Origin: Arthrobacter oryzae
Lineage (GTDB): Bacteria; Actinomycetota; Actinomycetes; Actinomycetales; Micrococcaceae
Direction of reading: 5' to 3'
Assembly (NCBI RefSeq): GCF_003634095.1
Contig: NZ_RBIR01000005.1
Location: forward strand, 1-64,000
Length of the DNA: 64,000 bases
The notes beneath the pieces are model-generated. The model saw nothing but the letters and a program-made list of their open reading frames with translations. It made no database searches and was not told where the DNA came from. The first letter of the stretch is position 1. The number at the start of each line of letters is the position of its first letter. Positions 8,446 to 16,520 of the stretch are shown here, piece after piece. A program made the translations under genes and the position numbers.

Positions 8446-9524
8446 GGCGTTCCTGTGGTCTTCCCGGCATGCCGCCTGGCGGCCGCCGTGCCCGCGCGGG
8501 TTGCAGTGCCTGTGCGCAATTCCTCATCCCCGCCGGGCTCGCTGTAGACAAAGCGGGTCAGTTCTTCCACCGGTTCCGGAGTTCCGGCCTCGGCGAAGTC
8601 GACGGCGGCCGCGACTTCCGCCTGCGCGTCGGCCTGCAGCTGCTCCCATTCGGCGGCCGAGAGCTGGCCCGCGGTTTCCAGGGCGGCGCGCAGCAGCGTG
8701 ATGGGGTCCCTTTCCATCCAGCGGGCCACCTCCTCCTTGGTCCGGTAGCGTTCGGGATCGAACATGGAGTGGGCCCGGAAGCGGTAGGTCCGCAGCTCCA
8801 GGAAATGCGGTCCGCCGCCGGAGCGCACCGCATCCACTGCTCGGCGTGCGGCCTCCTCGACGGCCAGGACGTCCATGCCGTCCACCGCCCAGGCAGGGAT
8901 CTCGTAGGCGGCGGCTTTGAGGGCAATGTCCGTCTGGGACTCGGAACGGACCAGCGCGGTGCCCATGGCGTAGAGATTGTTCTCGCAGCAGAACAGCACG
9001 GGCAGCTGCCAGAGAGCCGCCAGATTGATGCTCTCGTGGAACGTGCCTTCGGCCACGGCGCCTTCGCCGAAGAAGCACACCGTGACGTTGGAGCGTCCGG
9101 CCATCTTGTCCGCAAGCGCCAGGCCGACGGCGAGCGGCAGGCCGCCGGCGACGATCGCGTTGCCGCCAAAGAAGCGGGTGCCGGCGTCGAAGAGGTGCAT
9201 CGACCCGCCGCGGCCGCGGCAGCAGCCTTCAACGTAGCCGTACATTTCGGCGAGGATCGCGCCTGCCGGGACGCCCCGGAGCAGGGCGTGGCCATGCTCC
9301 CGGTACGTCGCCACCACGGCGTCCTCCGGGGCCAGAGAGGTCATGACACCGGCTGCCACGGCTTCTTCGCCGATGTAGACATGCAGGAAGCCGCGGATCT
9401 TGGCCGCGCTGTAGAGCTCGACGCATTTCTCCTCGAGCTGGCGGACGCGCAGCATCTGCAACAGCAGGTGCCGGCTGTGGGCCGCATCCACGGAGCCACT
9501 GTGCCGGACCGAGGTGCCGGTCAT
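8442..9524 (-). CDS. 2-oxoacid (pyruvate/acetoin-type) dehydrogenase E1 alpha subunit
   Basis: A 360-residue thiamine-diphosphate-binding subunit. [10 protein letters not shown] and [21 protein letters not shown] precede the ThDP motif, which begins [22 protein letters not shown] (GDG-type, here GEG) and ends with the NNLYAMGT segment. It also has [14 protein letters not shown], the phosphorylation-loop region of E1 alpha. Its start overlaps the synthetase stop by 4 nt and its end overlaps E1 beta by 4 nt, so the four upstream genes should be translationally coupled. No E3 (dihydrolipoamide dehydrogenase) is in the operon; a housekeeping E3 from elsewhere is presumably shared. Confidence 0.92.
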   Translation of the reverse strand: MTGTSVRHSGSVDAAHSRHLLLQMLRVRQLEEKCVELYSAAKIRGFLHVYIGEEAVAAGVMTSLAPEDAVVATYREHGHALLRGVPAGAILAEMYGYVEGCCRGRGGSMHLFDAGTRFFGGNAIVAGGLPLAVGLALADKMAGRSNVTVCFFGEGAVAEGTFHESINLAALWQLPVLFCCENNLYAMGTALVRSESQTDIALKAAAYEIPAWAVDGMDVLAVEEAARRAVDAVRSGGGPHFLELRTYRFRAHSMFDPERYRTKEEVARWMERDPITLLRAALETAGQLSAAEWEQLQADAQAEVAAAVDFAEAGTPEPVEELTRFVYSEPGGDEELRTGTATRAGTAAARRHAGKTTGTP

Positions 9525-11404
9525 TTTGGGGCCCGCAGGGTCGGCACATCGGGTGTCTGGGCACCAGCAGCGGGGGGCGTCGGGGCCGGAGGGCCTGCAT
9601 CCGGGGGCGTCTCGATGGTGGAGGTGTCACCCTCCGGCAGGCCGAGCTCGCGTGCCTTCAGCAGGCGGCGGAGGATCTTGCCGCTGCGGGTCTTGGGCAG
9701 CGCTGTGGTGAAGTCGAGCAGCCGCGGCGCGACGGCGGGGCCCAGCCGCTTGCGGGCGAAGCCAATGATGTCCAGCGCCAGCTCCCCGGACGGTTCCCAG
9801 CCGGTCCGGAGCTCGACGAAGGCCTTGACCACCTCGCCGGCCACCGGGTCCGGGACCCCGATCACGCCTGCCTCGGCCACGGCCGGATGCTCCATCAGGG
9901 AACTCTCCACCTCGAACGGCCCGATCAGATGCCCCGAGGACTTGATGACGTCGTCGCCCCGGCCGACAAACCAGTAGTAGCCGTCGGCGTCGCGTTTGGC
10001 GAGATCCCCGGTCAGGTACCAGCCGCCGGCGAAGCAGCGGCGGTAGCGCTCCTCTTCGTGCAGGTAGCCCCGGAACATGGAGGGCCAGCCGGGCCGGAGG
10101 GCGAGTTCCCCCAGGGTGTCCGGGGAGGTGACGAGCGCCGCCTGGCCGTCGCGGATGACGGGCTTGCCGTCGGCATCCCGGACCACGAGGGCGGCCTCGA
10201 CGCCAGGCAGCGGCCGGCCCATGGAACCGGGCCGGATCTCGGTGGCGGCGAAATTGGAAATCATGATGCCGCCCGTTTCGGTCTGCCACCAGTTGTCATG
10301 CACCGGCTGCCCGAACGCCTCCTGCCCCCACACCACCACTTCGGGGTTGAGCGGCTCGCCGACGCTGGCGACGAAGCGCAGGGCGGAGAGATCGTGCCCG
10401 GCGGCGCGGCCGGCCCCGGCCTTCATGAGCATGCGCAGGGCCGTCGGGGCCGTGTACCAGACTGTGACTCCTTGTTCGGCGAGGATCCGGTACCAGCGGT
10501 CCGCGTCCATTTCCTCCTCGTCCACGATTGCCGTCACCCCGTGGCTCAGGGGTGCAATCACGCCGTACGAGGTGCCCGTGACCCAGCCGGGATCGGCCGT
10601 GCACCAATAGACGTCCCCGGGGTGCAGGTCCAGGGCGAAGGTGCCGGTCGCGTGGTGGGCGGTCACGGCGTCGTGCACGTGGATGGCGCCCTTCGGGGTG
10701 CCGGTGGTGCCGGACGTGAAGTGCAGCAGGGCCATGTCCTCCGGCTGGGTGACCGCGATGTCCTCGTCCGCCGGGGCCTCGCGCATGAGGGCGGCCAGGT
10801 CCAGGGTTCCCGGCTCCGGCTGGCCGTCGGCGTCGATCAGCAGCACATGCCGCAGGTCCGGGAGCTGCTCGCGGAGCTGGGCGATCTTCCGGCGGTACAG
10901 CACCCGGGTGGTAACCAGCGCCCGGCCGGAGCCCAGCATCAGGCGCTGCCGCACCGGCTCGGGACCGAAGGCCGAGAACAAGGGGCAGAACACGCTGGCG
11001 TTCTTAAACGTGCCCAGCACCGCGATGTACAGGGCGGGCCCGCGGCCGGTGAGCGAAAAGACCCGGTCCCCGCGGCCGACGCCAAGGCTGCGCAGGACCG
11101 CGGCGAAGCGGTTGGTCTGTTCGGCGAGCTCGGCGTAGCTCAGGGAATGGGTGCTGCCGTCGGCCCGGACAAACCGCAGGGCCTCCCGGCCCGCTCCGCT
11201 GCCTGCCGTGTGCCGGTCCACCGCCTCGTAGGCGATGTTCAGGCCCCGGCCGCCGGGGAGCCCGGACAGGGCGCGCCGGGCTTCATCCCAAGTGAAGGCC
11301 GAGCACGCCGCGTCATAATCCACCAGGTTGGGCCGGACCTGGAGACTGCCGATGTCTTTGGTGATCGCAGGCCAGCGGGTGGATGGTTCGGTTCCTGCCG
11401 TCAT
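9521..11404 (-). CDS. AMP-forming acetyl-CoA synthetase-like enzyme (first gene of the ACP/PDH operon)
   Basis: A 627-residue ANL-superfamily enzyme that activates a short-chain acid through an acyl-adenylate to acyl-CoA. The P-loop-like motif [15 protein letters not shown], the NWWQTETGG motif (A5), [21 protein letters not shown] (A8 hinge region) and [10 protein letters not shown], with the lysine normally acetylated in Acs, are all present. The last 35 or so residues are Pro/Thr-rich. It most resembles AcsA-type acetyl- or propionyl-CoA synthetases. It heads the operon synthetase, E1 alpha, E1 beta, E2, ACP, and is divergent from pyrE with 83 bp between the starts. Confidence 0.9.
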   Translation of the reverse strand: MTAGTEPSTRWPAITKDIGSLQVRPNLVDYDAACSAFTWDEARRALSGLPGGRGLNIAYEAVDRHTAGSGAGREALRFVRADGSTHSLSYAELAEQTNRFAAVLRSLGVGRGDRVFSLTGRGPALYIAVLGTFKNASVFCPLFSAFGPEPVRQRLMLGSGRALVTTRVLYRRKIAQLREQLPDLRHVLLIDADGQPEPGTLDLAALMREAPADEDIAVTQPEDMALLHFTSGTTGTPKGAIHVHDAVTAHHATGTFALDLHPGDVYWCTADPGWVTGTSYGVIAPLSHGVTAIVDEEEMDADRWYRILAEQGVTVWYTAPTALRMLMKAGAGRAAGHDLSALRFVASVGEPLNPEVVVWGQEAFGQPVHDNWWQTETGGIMISNFAATEIRPGSMGRPLPGVEAALVVRDADGKPVIRDGQAALVTSPDTLGELALRPGWPSMFRGYLHEEERYRRCFAGGWYLTGDLAKRDADGYYWFVGRGDDVIKSSGHLIGPFEVESSLMEHPAVAEAGVIGVPDPVAGEVVKAFVELRTGWEPSGELALDIIGFARKRLGPAVAPRLLDFTTALPKTRSGKILRRLLKARELGLPEGDTSTIETPPDAGPPAPTPPAAGAQTPDVPTLRAPK

Positions 11405-11474
11405 GGTTCCATCCGACGCCCGTGCGCCGGTGCCGCCAAGAGTACAAGGTCCCGTGCCCGGCCCGGCCAGCCAC

Positions 11475-11480
11475 TAAACT
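11475..11480 (+). promoter_or_regulatory. Leaderless -10 box of pyrE
   Basis: TAAACT ends 7 nt before the ATG at 11488, and no ribosome binding site is visible. Transcription should start at or next to the start codon. Confidence 0.65.
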
Positions 11481-11487
11481 GGGATCC

Positions 11488-12072
11488 ATGACTGCCACCC
11501 CTGACTTCGCAGCCGACGCTGCCGCTGCCCGTGCCCGACTCCTGGAACTGATCAAGGAGCTGGCCGTCGTCCGCGGCAAGGTCATCCTCTCCTCCGGCGC
11601 GGAGGCCGACTACTACATCGACCTGCGCCGCATCACCCTGCACCATGAGGCCTCCAAGCTGGTGGGACAGGTCATGCTTTCCGTGCTGGCCGACGCCGGG
11701 ATCGACTTTGAGTGCGCCGGCGGGCTCACCATGGGGGCAGACCCGGTGGGCACCGCGGTCATGCACGCCGCCGTCGACGCCGGCCGCCCGGTGGACGCTT
11801 TCGTCGTCCGGAAGGCGCAGAAGTCCTACGGCATGGGCCGGCAGGTGGAAGGACCCTCGGTGGAGGGACGCAAGGTCCTGGTCCTGGAGGATACGTCGAC
11901 CACCGGCGGCTCCGCGCTGACCGCCGTCGAGGGCGTCCGCAAGGCCGGCGGCAACGTAGTGGCCGTCGCCGTGATCGTGGACCGGGACACGGGAGCCAAG
12001 GAAAAGATCGAAGCCGAAGCCGGGGTTCCGTACCTGTTCGCGTTCGGCAAGGACGAACTGGGCCTCAGCTAG
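11488..12072 (+). CDS. pyrE: Orotate phosphoribosyltransferase
   Basis: The 194-residue enzyme converts orotate and PRPP to orotidine 5'-phosphate in pyrimidine synthesis. The PRPP-binding motif VLVLEDTSTTGGSA is at about residues 128-141, and the KSYGMGRQVEG loop and YYIDLRRITLH segment are typical of PyrE. The ATG at 11488 is chosen because the -10 box lies 7 nt upstream and the residues before it are not conserved. It is a single-gene unit, not clustered with other pyr genes. Confidence 0.93.
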   Translation: MTATPDFAADAAAARARLLELIKELAVVRGKVILSSGAEADYYIDLRRITLHHEASKLVGQVMLSVLADAGIDFECAGGLTMGADPVGTAVMHAAVDAGRPVDAFVVRKAQKSYGMGRQVEGPSVEGRKVLVLEDTSTTGGSALTAVEGVRKAGGNVVAVAVIVDRDTGAKEKIEAEAGVPYLFAFGKDELGLS

Positions 12073-12170
12073 CCGTTACTCCTGCGGCGTACACAGGTAG
12101 ACGGTGCCTAGGGGGTGACTTATCATTTCTTAAATACCCCCGTCCGTACCCGCCACTGGAGAAACGCGAC

Positions 12171-12944
12171 ATGCTCCCGCCCAATGAAGCCCTGACGGCT
12201 GATTCCATCAGTACTGTCGATCAGATCCAGAACCTGATCCTCGACAGCACGGACTTCGAAGAGTTCCTCAACGAGCTGGCGCGTTTTTCCGCGCACCAGG
12301 TCGCGGGCTCCGGCGACGACGCGCTGTGCGGAATCACCCTGCTGCGGGACCGCAAGGCCGCCACGATCGGGTGGAGCAGCGATTCCGCGCGGGAAGTCGA
12401 CGAAATCCAGTACTCGCTTTCCCAGGGCCCCTGCCTCACGGCCGCCAAGGAGGAACGGGAAGTCTACGTCCCGGACCTCTTCGACGAGGACCGCTGGGGT
12501 CCGGACTATGCCACGGCGGTGGCCTCGCACGGGCTGCGCTCGGTGTTGTCGGTGCCGTTCCACCTCCAGGGCGAAGCCCAGGCGGCGCTGAATCTCTACT
12601 CCGATGTTCCGCACAAATTCGACGGCGACGTCGCGGCCCGGGCGCGTGGCTACACCCGCGAAATCTCCCAGGCCCTGCGGCTGGCCGTCCGGTTCTCCCT
12701 GCACACGGACAGCGCCACCAATCTGCGCGCCACGCTCGAATCCCGGACCGTCATCGACATGGCGGTGGGGATCGTTATGGCACAGAACCGCTGTGACCAG
12801 GAAACCGCTGTGCGGATCCTCACGGACGCCTCCAGCAACGGCAACGTGAAGCTGCGCGACATCGCAACTTCCCTTGTCCAGTCGGTGGGCGGAACCGGCA
12901 CCCGGACGCACTTTGAAGAGCCGGGCCGGCGGCAGGCAGTCTGA
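12171..12944 (+). CDS. GAF-ANTAR domain regulator
   Basis: This 257-residue protein has an N-terminal GAF sensor domain (about 20-170, including LSQGPCLTAAKE and VLSVPFHLQGEAQAALNLY) and a C-terminal ANTAR domain (about 180-245, with SRTVIDMAVGIVMAQNRCDQETA). ANTAR domains bind paired RNA hairpins and act as transcription antiterminators, and GAF-ANTAR proteins are common in actinobacteria. The start is ATG 12171, after a GGAGA sequence about 10 nt upstream. A STAS-like gene follows 95 nt later on the same strand, as in stress or sensory modules. The signal sensed is unknown. Confidence 0.88.
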   Translation: MLPPNEALTADSISTVDQIQNLILDSTDFEEFLNELARFSAHQVAGSGDDALCGITLLRDRKAATIGWSSDSAREVDEIQYSLSQGPCLTAAKEEREVYVPDLFDEDRWGPDYATAVASHGLRSVLSVPFHLQGEAQAALNLYSDVPHKFDGDVAARARGYTREISQALRLAVRFSLHTDSATNLRATLESRTVIDMAVGIVMAQNRCDQETAVRILTDASSNGNVKLRDIATSLVQSVGGTGTRTHFEEPGRRQAV

Positions 12945-13039
12945 ACCGGCAGTCGCCTATGACTTGTGCGCCACCATTGGCGAGGATACGCTTGGTGCGG
13001 TTGAGCCGTCGGCCATAGTCACCCTTCTTTGGAGTACCT

Positions 13040-13585
13040 ATGGACCAGTCTCTGCAAGCCCACGTTAGACTCGACGTCGTTTCCGACGTCGTCCGGATCG
13101 ATGTCCGGGGGAGCCTCACACAGAGATCCCGCACCTCCCTGATGAACATCATCCAGCGCATTCGCCGGATGGGCATCGGCTCGCACATCCGCGTGGACCT
13201 CGGCCAGGCTTGGATTGTGGAATCCTCCGCGCTCTCAGGACTGCGCAATGACCTCAACGCGGTCGACGGCGGGAGCCTCGGCGCAGAGATCGCCGGGATG
13301 CCCGCCCCCGGCGGTGTCTCCCTGGAACTGACCCCGCACGGCGACGATTTTTCGGCACTGCCGGCCCTTGATCTCTCGGGCGAATTTCTGGTCTCGCTGG
13401 ACTCCTCCGGCACCCGGCAGCTGACCCGGTTCTCCGATGACGAACTGTTCGCGGCGAGCGACTCCGTGTTCGGCCGACTCGATGACCCCGCCGACATGGC
13501 ACGCTCCGAACTCCTGGCGACCTACGAGGACATCGGCATGGAGATCAGCCGCCGCGAGGTCGGCCGGGAGCCCGAGCCCGCCTAG
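13040..13585 (+). CDS. STAS-like domain protein
   Basis: The 181-residue protein has an N-terminal segment with the alternating pattern of a STAS (anti-sigma-antagonist-like) domain, residues about 5-80 (VRIDVRGSLTQRSRTSL, then VDLGQAWIVESSALSGL). The Ser that is phosphorylated in SpoIIAA-type proteins cannot be assigned with confidence. The C-terminal 90 residues are acidic and unrecognised. TTGGAG lies upstream of the ATG. Its position right after the GAF-ANTAR gene suggests a common response pathway, which is inference. Confidence 0.55.
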   Translation: MDQSLQAHVRLDVVSDVVRIDVRGSLTQRSRTSLMNIIQRIRRMGIGSHIRVDLGQAWIVESSALSGLRNDLNAVDGGSLGAEIAGMPAPGGVSLELTPHGDDFSALPALDLSGEFLVSLDSSGTRQLTRFSDDELFAASDSVFGRLDDPADMARSELLATYEDIGMEISRREVGREPEPA

Positions 13586-13680
13586 TCCGGAGGCGGTTCC
13601 GGGGCGGGCGTCGGCGGCGTTTCCGCCGGCGTTCCGTCGCATCGGGACGGTCCGGTTTCTCTTCCTCGCAGGAGCGTGGT

Positions 13681-13686
13681 TACGGT
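13681..13686 (+). promoter_or_regulatory. Leaderless -10 box of the anchored hydrolase gene
   Basis: TACGGT ends 6 nt before the GTG at 13693, which supports GTG over the ATG four codons later. Confidence 0.55.
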
Positions 13687-13692
13687 AGTCAT

Positions 13693-14733
13693 GTGCCGGC
13701 CAAGATGGAACCGAATCATCCGAGTGGGCCCGGTCCTGCCGAGGCCCACCTGCTCCGCTACGCCGCGGAACTCAAACGGTTTTCACGGCGCACTTTCCTG
13801 ATCGGCGCCGGCTCCGCGTCGCTGCTGGCGGCGGACATGCTGTTCACCCAGCGCGTGCAGAACGAACGGCGGATCAACCGGATCCTCGAAGTGAACGACG
13901 ACTTCGCCGAGCGGTATTTTCCCCACGCCAGCTGGATCCTGTTCCCCGGCTACAAGACGAGCTGGGAAGAGGCCCTGTGGATCTTGAACGCCCTGCGTGG
14001 CTCGCTGAACAAGAGGGGCCAGCTCGCCGCCGTCGGGTATTCCAACAACGGACTGGACATCGACGAGGTGGTCATTGCCGTGATCGAGCACGTGCGCGCC
14101 CACCAGCTGACCACGCTGTACTTCTACGGCCACAGTTTCGGCGGCATGGTGGCAACCCAGGTTGCCGCCCGCCTGCTTGAGCTCCACGGCGTCGAAGTGG
14201 CGTTCATCCTCCTTGACTCCAGCCCCGAGAGCCGGCACGACGTGCTGGACCAAAGCTGGTTCGAGGGTGTGGTGCTGCTCTATGAGAGCGGTTTCCGCTT
14301 CCCCTCCGTGCTGCGCGGGGGCTACGAGCTCGGCGAGAGGATGTTGCATAAGAATGAGCGCAGCTGGAGCCAGGTGGTGGACCAGACCCTGGAGCAGCTG
14401 TCGCCTATCGCGCCCTCCAGCGTGCTGATCCAGTCCGAATCCGCCTACATCTATCACTTTGACGCCAGCCGCTTCGTCGGGAAGCTCGGCGACGCCAAGA
14501 TGGCTTTCATTGGCAACCCGGGGGACAAGACGGTGGATTACGAGTCCGCCCGTGACTCGTGGTCGCTGACCTTCAAAGCCAACATGGTCTCGGACAATCT
14601 GCGCACCGACGGGGCTAGGCCGGAGCACGCGAGCCCCGGCTGGAGCCCGTTCGTCTACCGGCCCATCATCGACAAGCTCCAGGACGATTTCTTCCCGCTG
14701 CCGGGCGGCGGCGGGAAGAAGACCGCGTTCTGA
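13693..14733 (+). CDS. Membrane-anchored alpha/beta hydrolase
   Basis: A 346-residue protein with an N-terminal signal or anchor: a basic stretch with SRRTFL (Tat-like) followed by LIGAGSASLLAADMLF at about 34-50. The body is an alpha/beta hydrolase with the nucleophile elbow GHSFGGM (Ser in the GxSxG motif, about residue 149). An acid candidate follows in LLDSSPE and a late NPGDKTVDYES segment. Lipase, esterase or thioesterase activity is possible; no substrate is indicated. The likely location is the outer face of the membrane. The GTG start is supported by the leaderless promoter. Confidence 0.7.
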   Translation: MPAKMEPNHPSGPGPAEAHLLRYAAELKRFSRRTFLIGAGSASLLAADMLFTQRVQNERRINRILEVNDDFAERYFPHASWILFPGYKTSWEEALWILNALRGSLNKRGQLAAVGYSNNGLDIDEVVIAVIEHVRAHQLTTLYFYGHSFGGMVATQVAARLLELHGVEVAFILLDSSPESRHDVLDQSWFEGVVLLYESGFRFPSVLRGGYELGERMLHKNERSWSQVVDQTLEQLSPIAPSSVLIQSESAYIYHFDASRFVGKLGDAKMAFIGNPGDKTVDYESARDSWSLTFKANMVSDNLRTDGARPEHASPGWSPFVYRPIIDKLQDDFFPLPGGGGKKTAF

Positions 14734-14770
14734 TTTGCCCCGACGCCGCCGACGCGCCGACGCTGCCGGG

Positions 14771-15625
14771 TCAGATCTGGTTCTTGAGGTCCGCCACGGA
14801 ATTGAGGATCTGGTTTGGCCTGAACGGGTAGGCGGCGATGTCGTCCCGGTGCGTGATGCCGCTGAGCACCAGCACCGTGTGCAGCCCCGCCTCCATGCCG
14901 GCGATGATGTCCGTGTCCATCCGGTCGCCGATCATGGCCGTGGTTTCCGAGTGGGCGTCGATCTGGTTCATCGCCGAACGGAACATCATCGGGTTGGGCT
15001 TGCCCACAATGTACGGCTCGCGTCCCGTGGCCTTGGTGATGAGGGCAGCGATGGCCCCCGTGGCAGGCATGGGGCCGTCTTTCGAGGGCCCGGTGGCGTC
15101 CGGGTTGGTGGCAATGAAGCGGGCGCCGGCCAGGATCAGGCGGATGGCCATGGTGATGGCTTCAAACGAGTAGGTGCGAGTCTCGCCGAGCACCACGAAG
15201 TCGGGGTTCTGGTCGGTGAGGATGAAGCCCGCCTCGTGCAGCGCCGTCGTCAGCCCCGCCTCACCGATTGTGTAGGCGCGGTTCCCCGACTCCGAGCCGC
15301 GGACCTGGTCCTTGAGGAACTGCGCCGTGGCCAGGGCCGAGGTCCAAATGTTCTCCTCGGGGATTTCCAGGCCGGAAGAGCTCAGCCGCGCGGCGAGGTC
15401 CCGCGGCGTGAAGATCGAGTTGTTGGTCAGCACGAGGAAGCGCTTGGAGGTATCCACCCAGCGCTGGATCAGCTCGGACGCGCCCGGGATGGGCTGGTTC
15501 TCGTGAACGAGGACGCCGTCCATGTCCGTCAGCCAGCATTCGATTTCCTGGCCGCTGCGGTAAATCGATTTTGATGAAAGCACTTGGTCCGGGTTGTCCC
15601 TGTGGTCTTCGCGCTGTTCTGCCAT
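14771..15625 (-). CDS. HAD-IIA (NagD-type) phosphatase
   Basis: The 284-residue protein carries the HAD motifs: motif I WLTDMDGVLVHE (Asp nucleophile, about residue 34), motif II FLVLTNNS (about 64-71), motif III KPNPMMF with the conserved Lys, and motif IV GDRMDTDI. The cap between motifs II and III is the type of NagD, phosphoglycolate and p-nitrophenyl phosphatases. Likely role: a house-cleaning or glycerol-phosphate-type phosphatase in the cytoplasm. GGAGGA precedes the ATG at 15625. It is divergent from the SpoU methyltransferase gene, 52 nt apart. Confidence 0.9.
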   Translation of the reverse strand: MAEQREDHRDNPDQVLSSKSIYRSGQEIECWLTDMDGVLVHENQPIPGASELIQRWVDTSKRFLVLTNNSIFTPRDLAARLSSSGLEIPEENIWTSALATAQFLKDQVRGSESGNRAYTIGEAGLTTALHEAGFILTDQNPDFVVLGETRTYSFEAITMAIRLILAGARFIATNPDATGPSKDGPMPATGAIAALITKATGREPYIVGKPNPMMFRSAMNQIDAHSETTAMIGDRMDTDIIAGMEAGLHTVLVLSGITHRDDIAAYPFRPNQILNSVADLKNQI

Positions 15626-15665
15626 GGTGTCCTCCGCCGATAATGTGCCGATGCCAGTCCCAGTC

Positions 15666-15671
15666 TAATGT
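15666..15671 (+). promoter_or_regulatory. Leaderless -10 box of the SpoU methyltransferase gene
   Basis: TAATGT ends 6 nt before the GTG at 15678, with no ribosome binding site between. Confidence 0.6.
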
Positions 15672-15677
15672 TGAGGC

Positions 15678-16436
15678 GTGACTGAACCCGAGATTCCCGG
15701 CGACGCCGGTGCACTGCCCGCGGCAGAGCCTTTGGCCGCCCCGGCGGCACAGATCCCCGAAGGCGCAACCGCAGGGACGCCCGCGGAGATGCCCGAAGAG
15801 GCTGACACTGAGACCCTGCCCAAGGCGGAGGTCGGCGTCGGCCCCTGGGCAGGCGAACTTCCGCAGGGCGAGCACTGGGACCCGGACCTCCTGGCGGACG
15901 GGGACCGGCGCAATGTGGTGGACAAATACCGCTACTGGAAGCACGAAGCGATCGTGGCGGACCTGGACTCCAAACGCCATAACTTCCACATCGCGATCGA
16001 GAACTGGCAGCACGACATGAACATCGGCACGGTCGTGCGCACCGCCAACGCGTTCCTCGCCAAGGAAGTCCACATCATCGGACGACGCCGGTGGAACCGC
16101 CGCGGGGCCATGGTCACCGACCGCTACCAGCACATCCGCCACCATCCCACCGTGGCGGACTTCGTGGCCTGGGCGCAGGGCGAGGGCCTGGCGATCATCG
16201 GGATCGACATTTTTCCGGACTCGGTGCCCCTGGAGACCTATGAACTGCCGAAGGACTGCGTGCTGGTCTTCGGGCAGGAGGGCCCGGGGCTGTCGCCCGA
16301 GGTCCACGAAGCGGCTGCGGACACCCTGTCGATCGAGCAGTTCGGCTCCACCCGGTCCATCAATGCCGCCTCCGCCGCGGCCATCGCCATGCACGCCTGG
16401 GTTCGCCGCCACGTGTTCGGCCAGATAGTTTCCTGA
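15678..16436 (+). CDS. SpoU/TrmH family RNA 2'-O-methyltransferase
   Basis: This 252-residue protein has a SPOUT methyltransferase core: motif 1 NMNIGTVVRTANAF (here DMNIGTVVRT), motif 2 VLVFGQEGPGLS and motif 3 STRSINAASAAAIAMH, the knot that binds S-adenosylmethionine. The first 50 or so residues are an Ala/Pro/Glu-rich extension with no domain. Such enzymes methylate ribose in tRNA or rRNA; the target nucleotide cannot be assigned here. The GTG start is supported by the leaderless promoter. Confidence 0.88.
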   Translation: MTEPEIPGDAGALPAAEPLAAPAAQIPEGATAGTPAEMPEEADTETLPKAEVGVGPWAGELPQGEHWDPDLLADGDRRNVVDKYRYWKHEAIVADLDSKRHNFHIAIENWQHDMNIGTVVRTANAFLAKEVHIIGRRRWNRRGAMVTDRYQHIRHHPTVADFVAWAQGEGLAIIGIDIFPDSVPLETYELPKDCVLVFGQEGPGLSPEVHEAAADTLSIEQFGSTRSINAASAAAIAMHAWVRRHVFGQIVS

Positions 16437-16467
16437 GGCATCTATAGTCAGATCGGCTTTGGCCGTT

Positions 16468-16473
16468 TAGGCT
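16468..16473 (+). promoter_or_regulatory. -10 box upstream of the S53 peptidase gene
   Basis: TAGGCT would start transcription at about 16479-16481, giving a leader of about 40 nt that contains AGGGGAAG before the ATG at 16521. A GTG at 16479 is in frame, but it would add a 14-residue arginine-rich extension in front of the signal peptide. Confidence 0.5.
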
Positions 16474-16520
16474 CTGGCGTGTGTGGGCGCAAAGGGCGCC
16501 CGCCTAGGGGAAGACATCTC

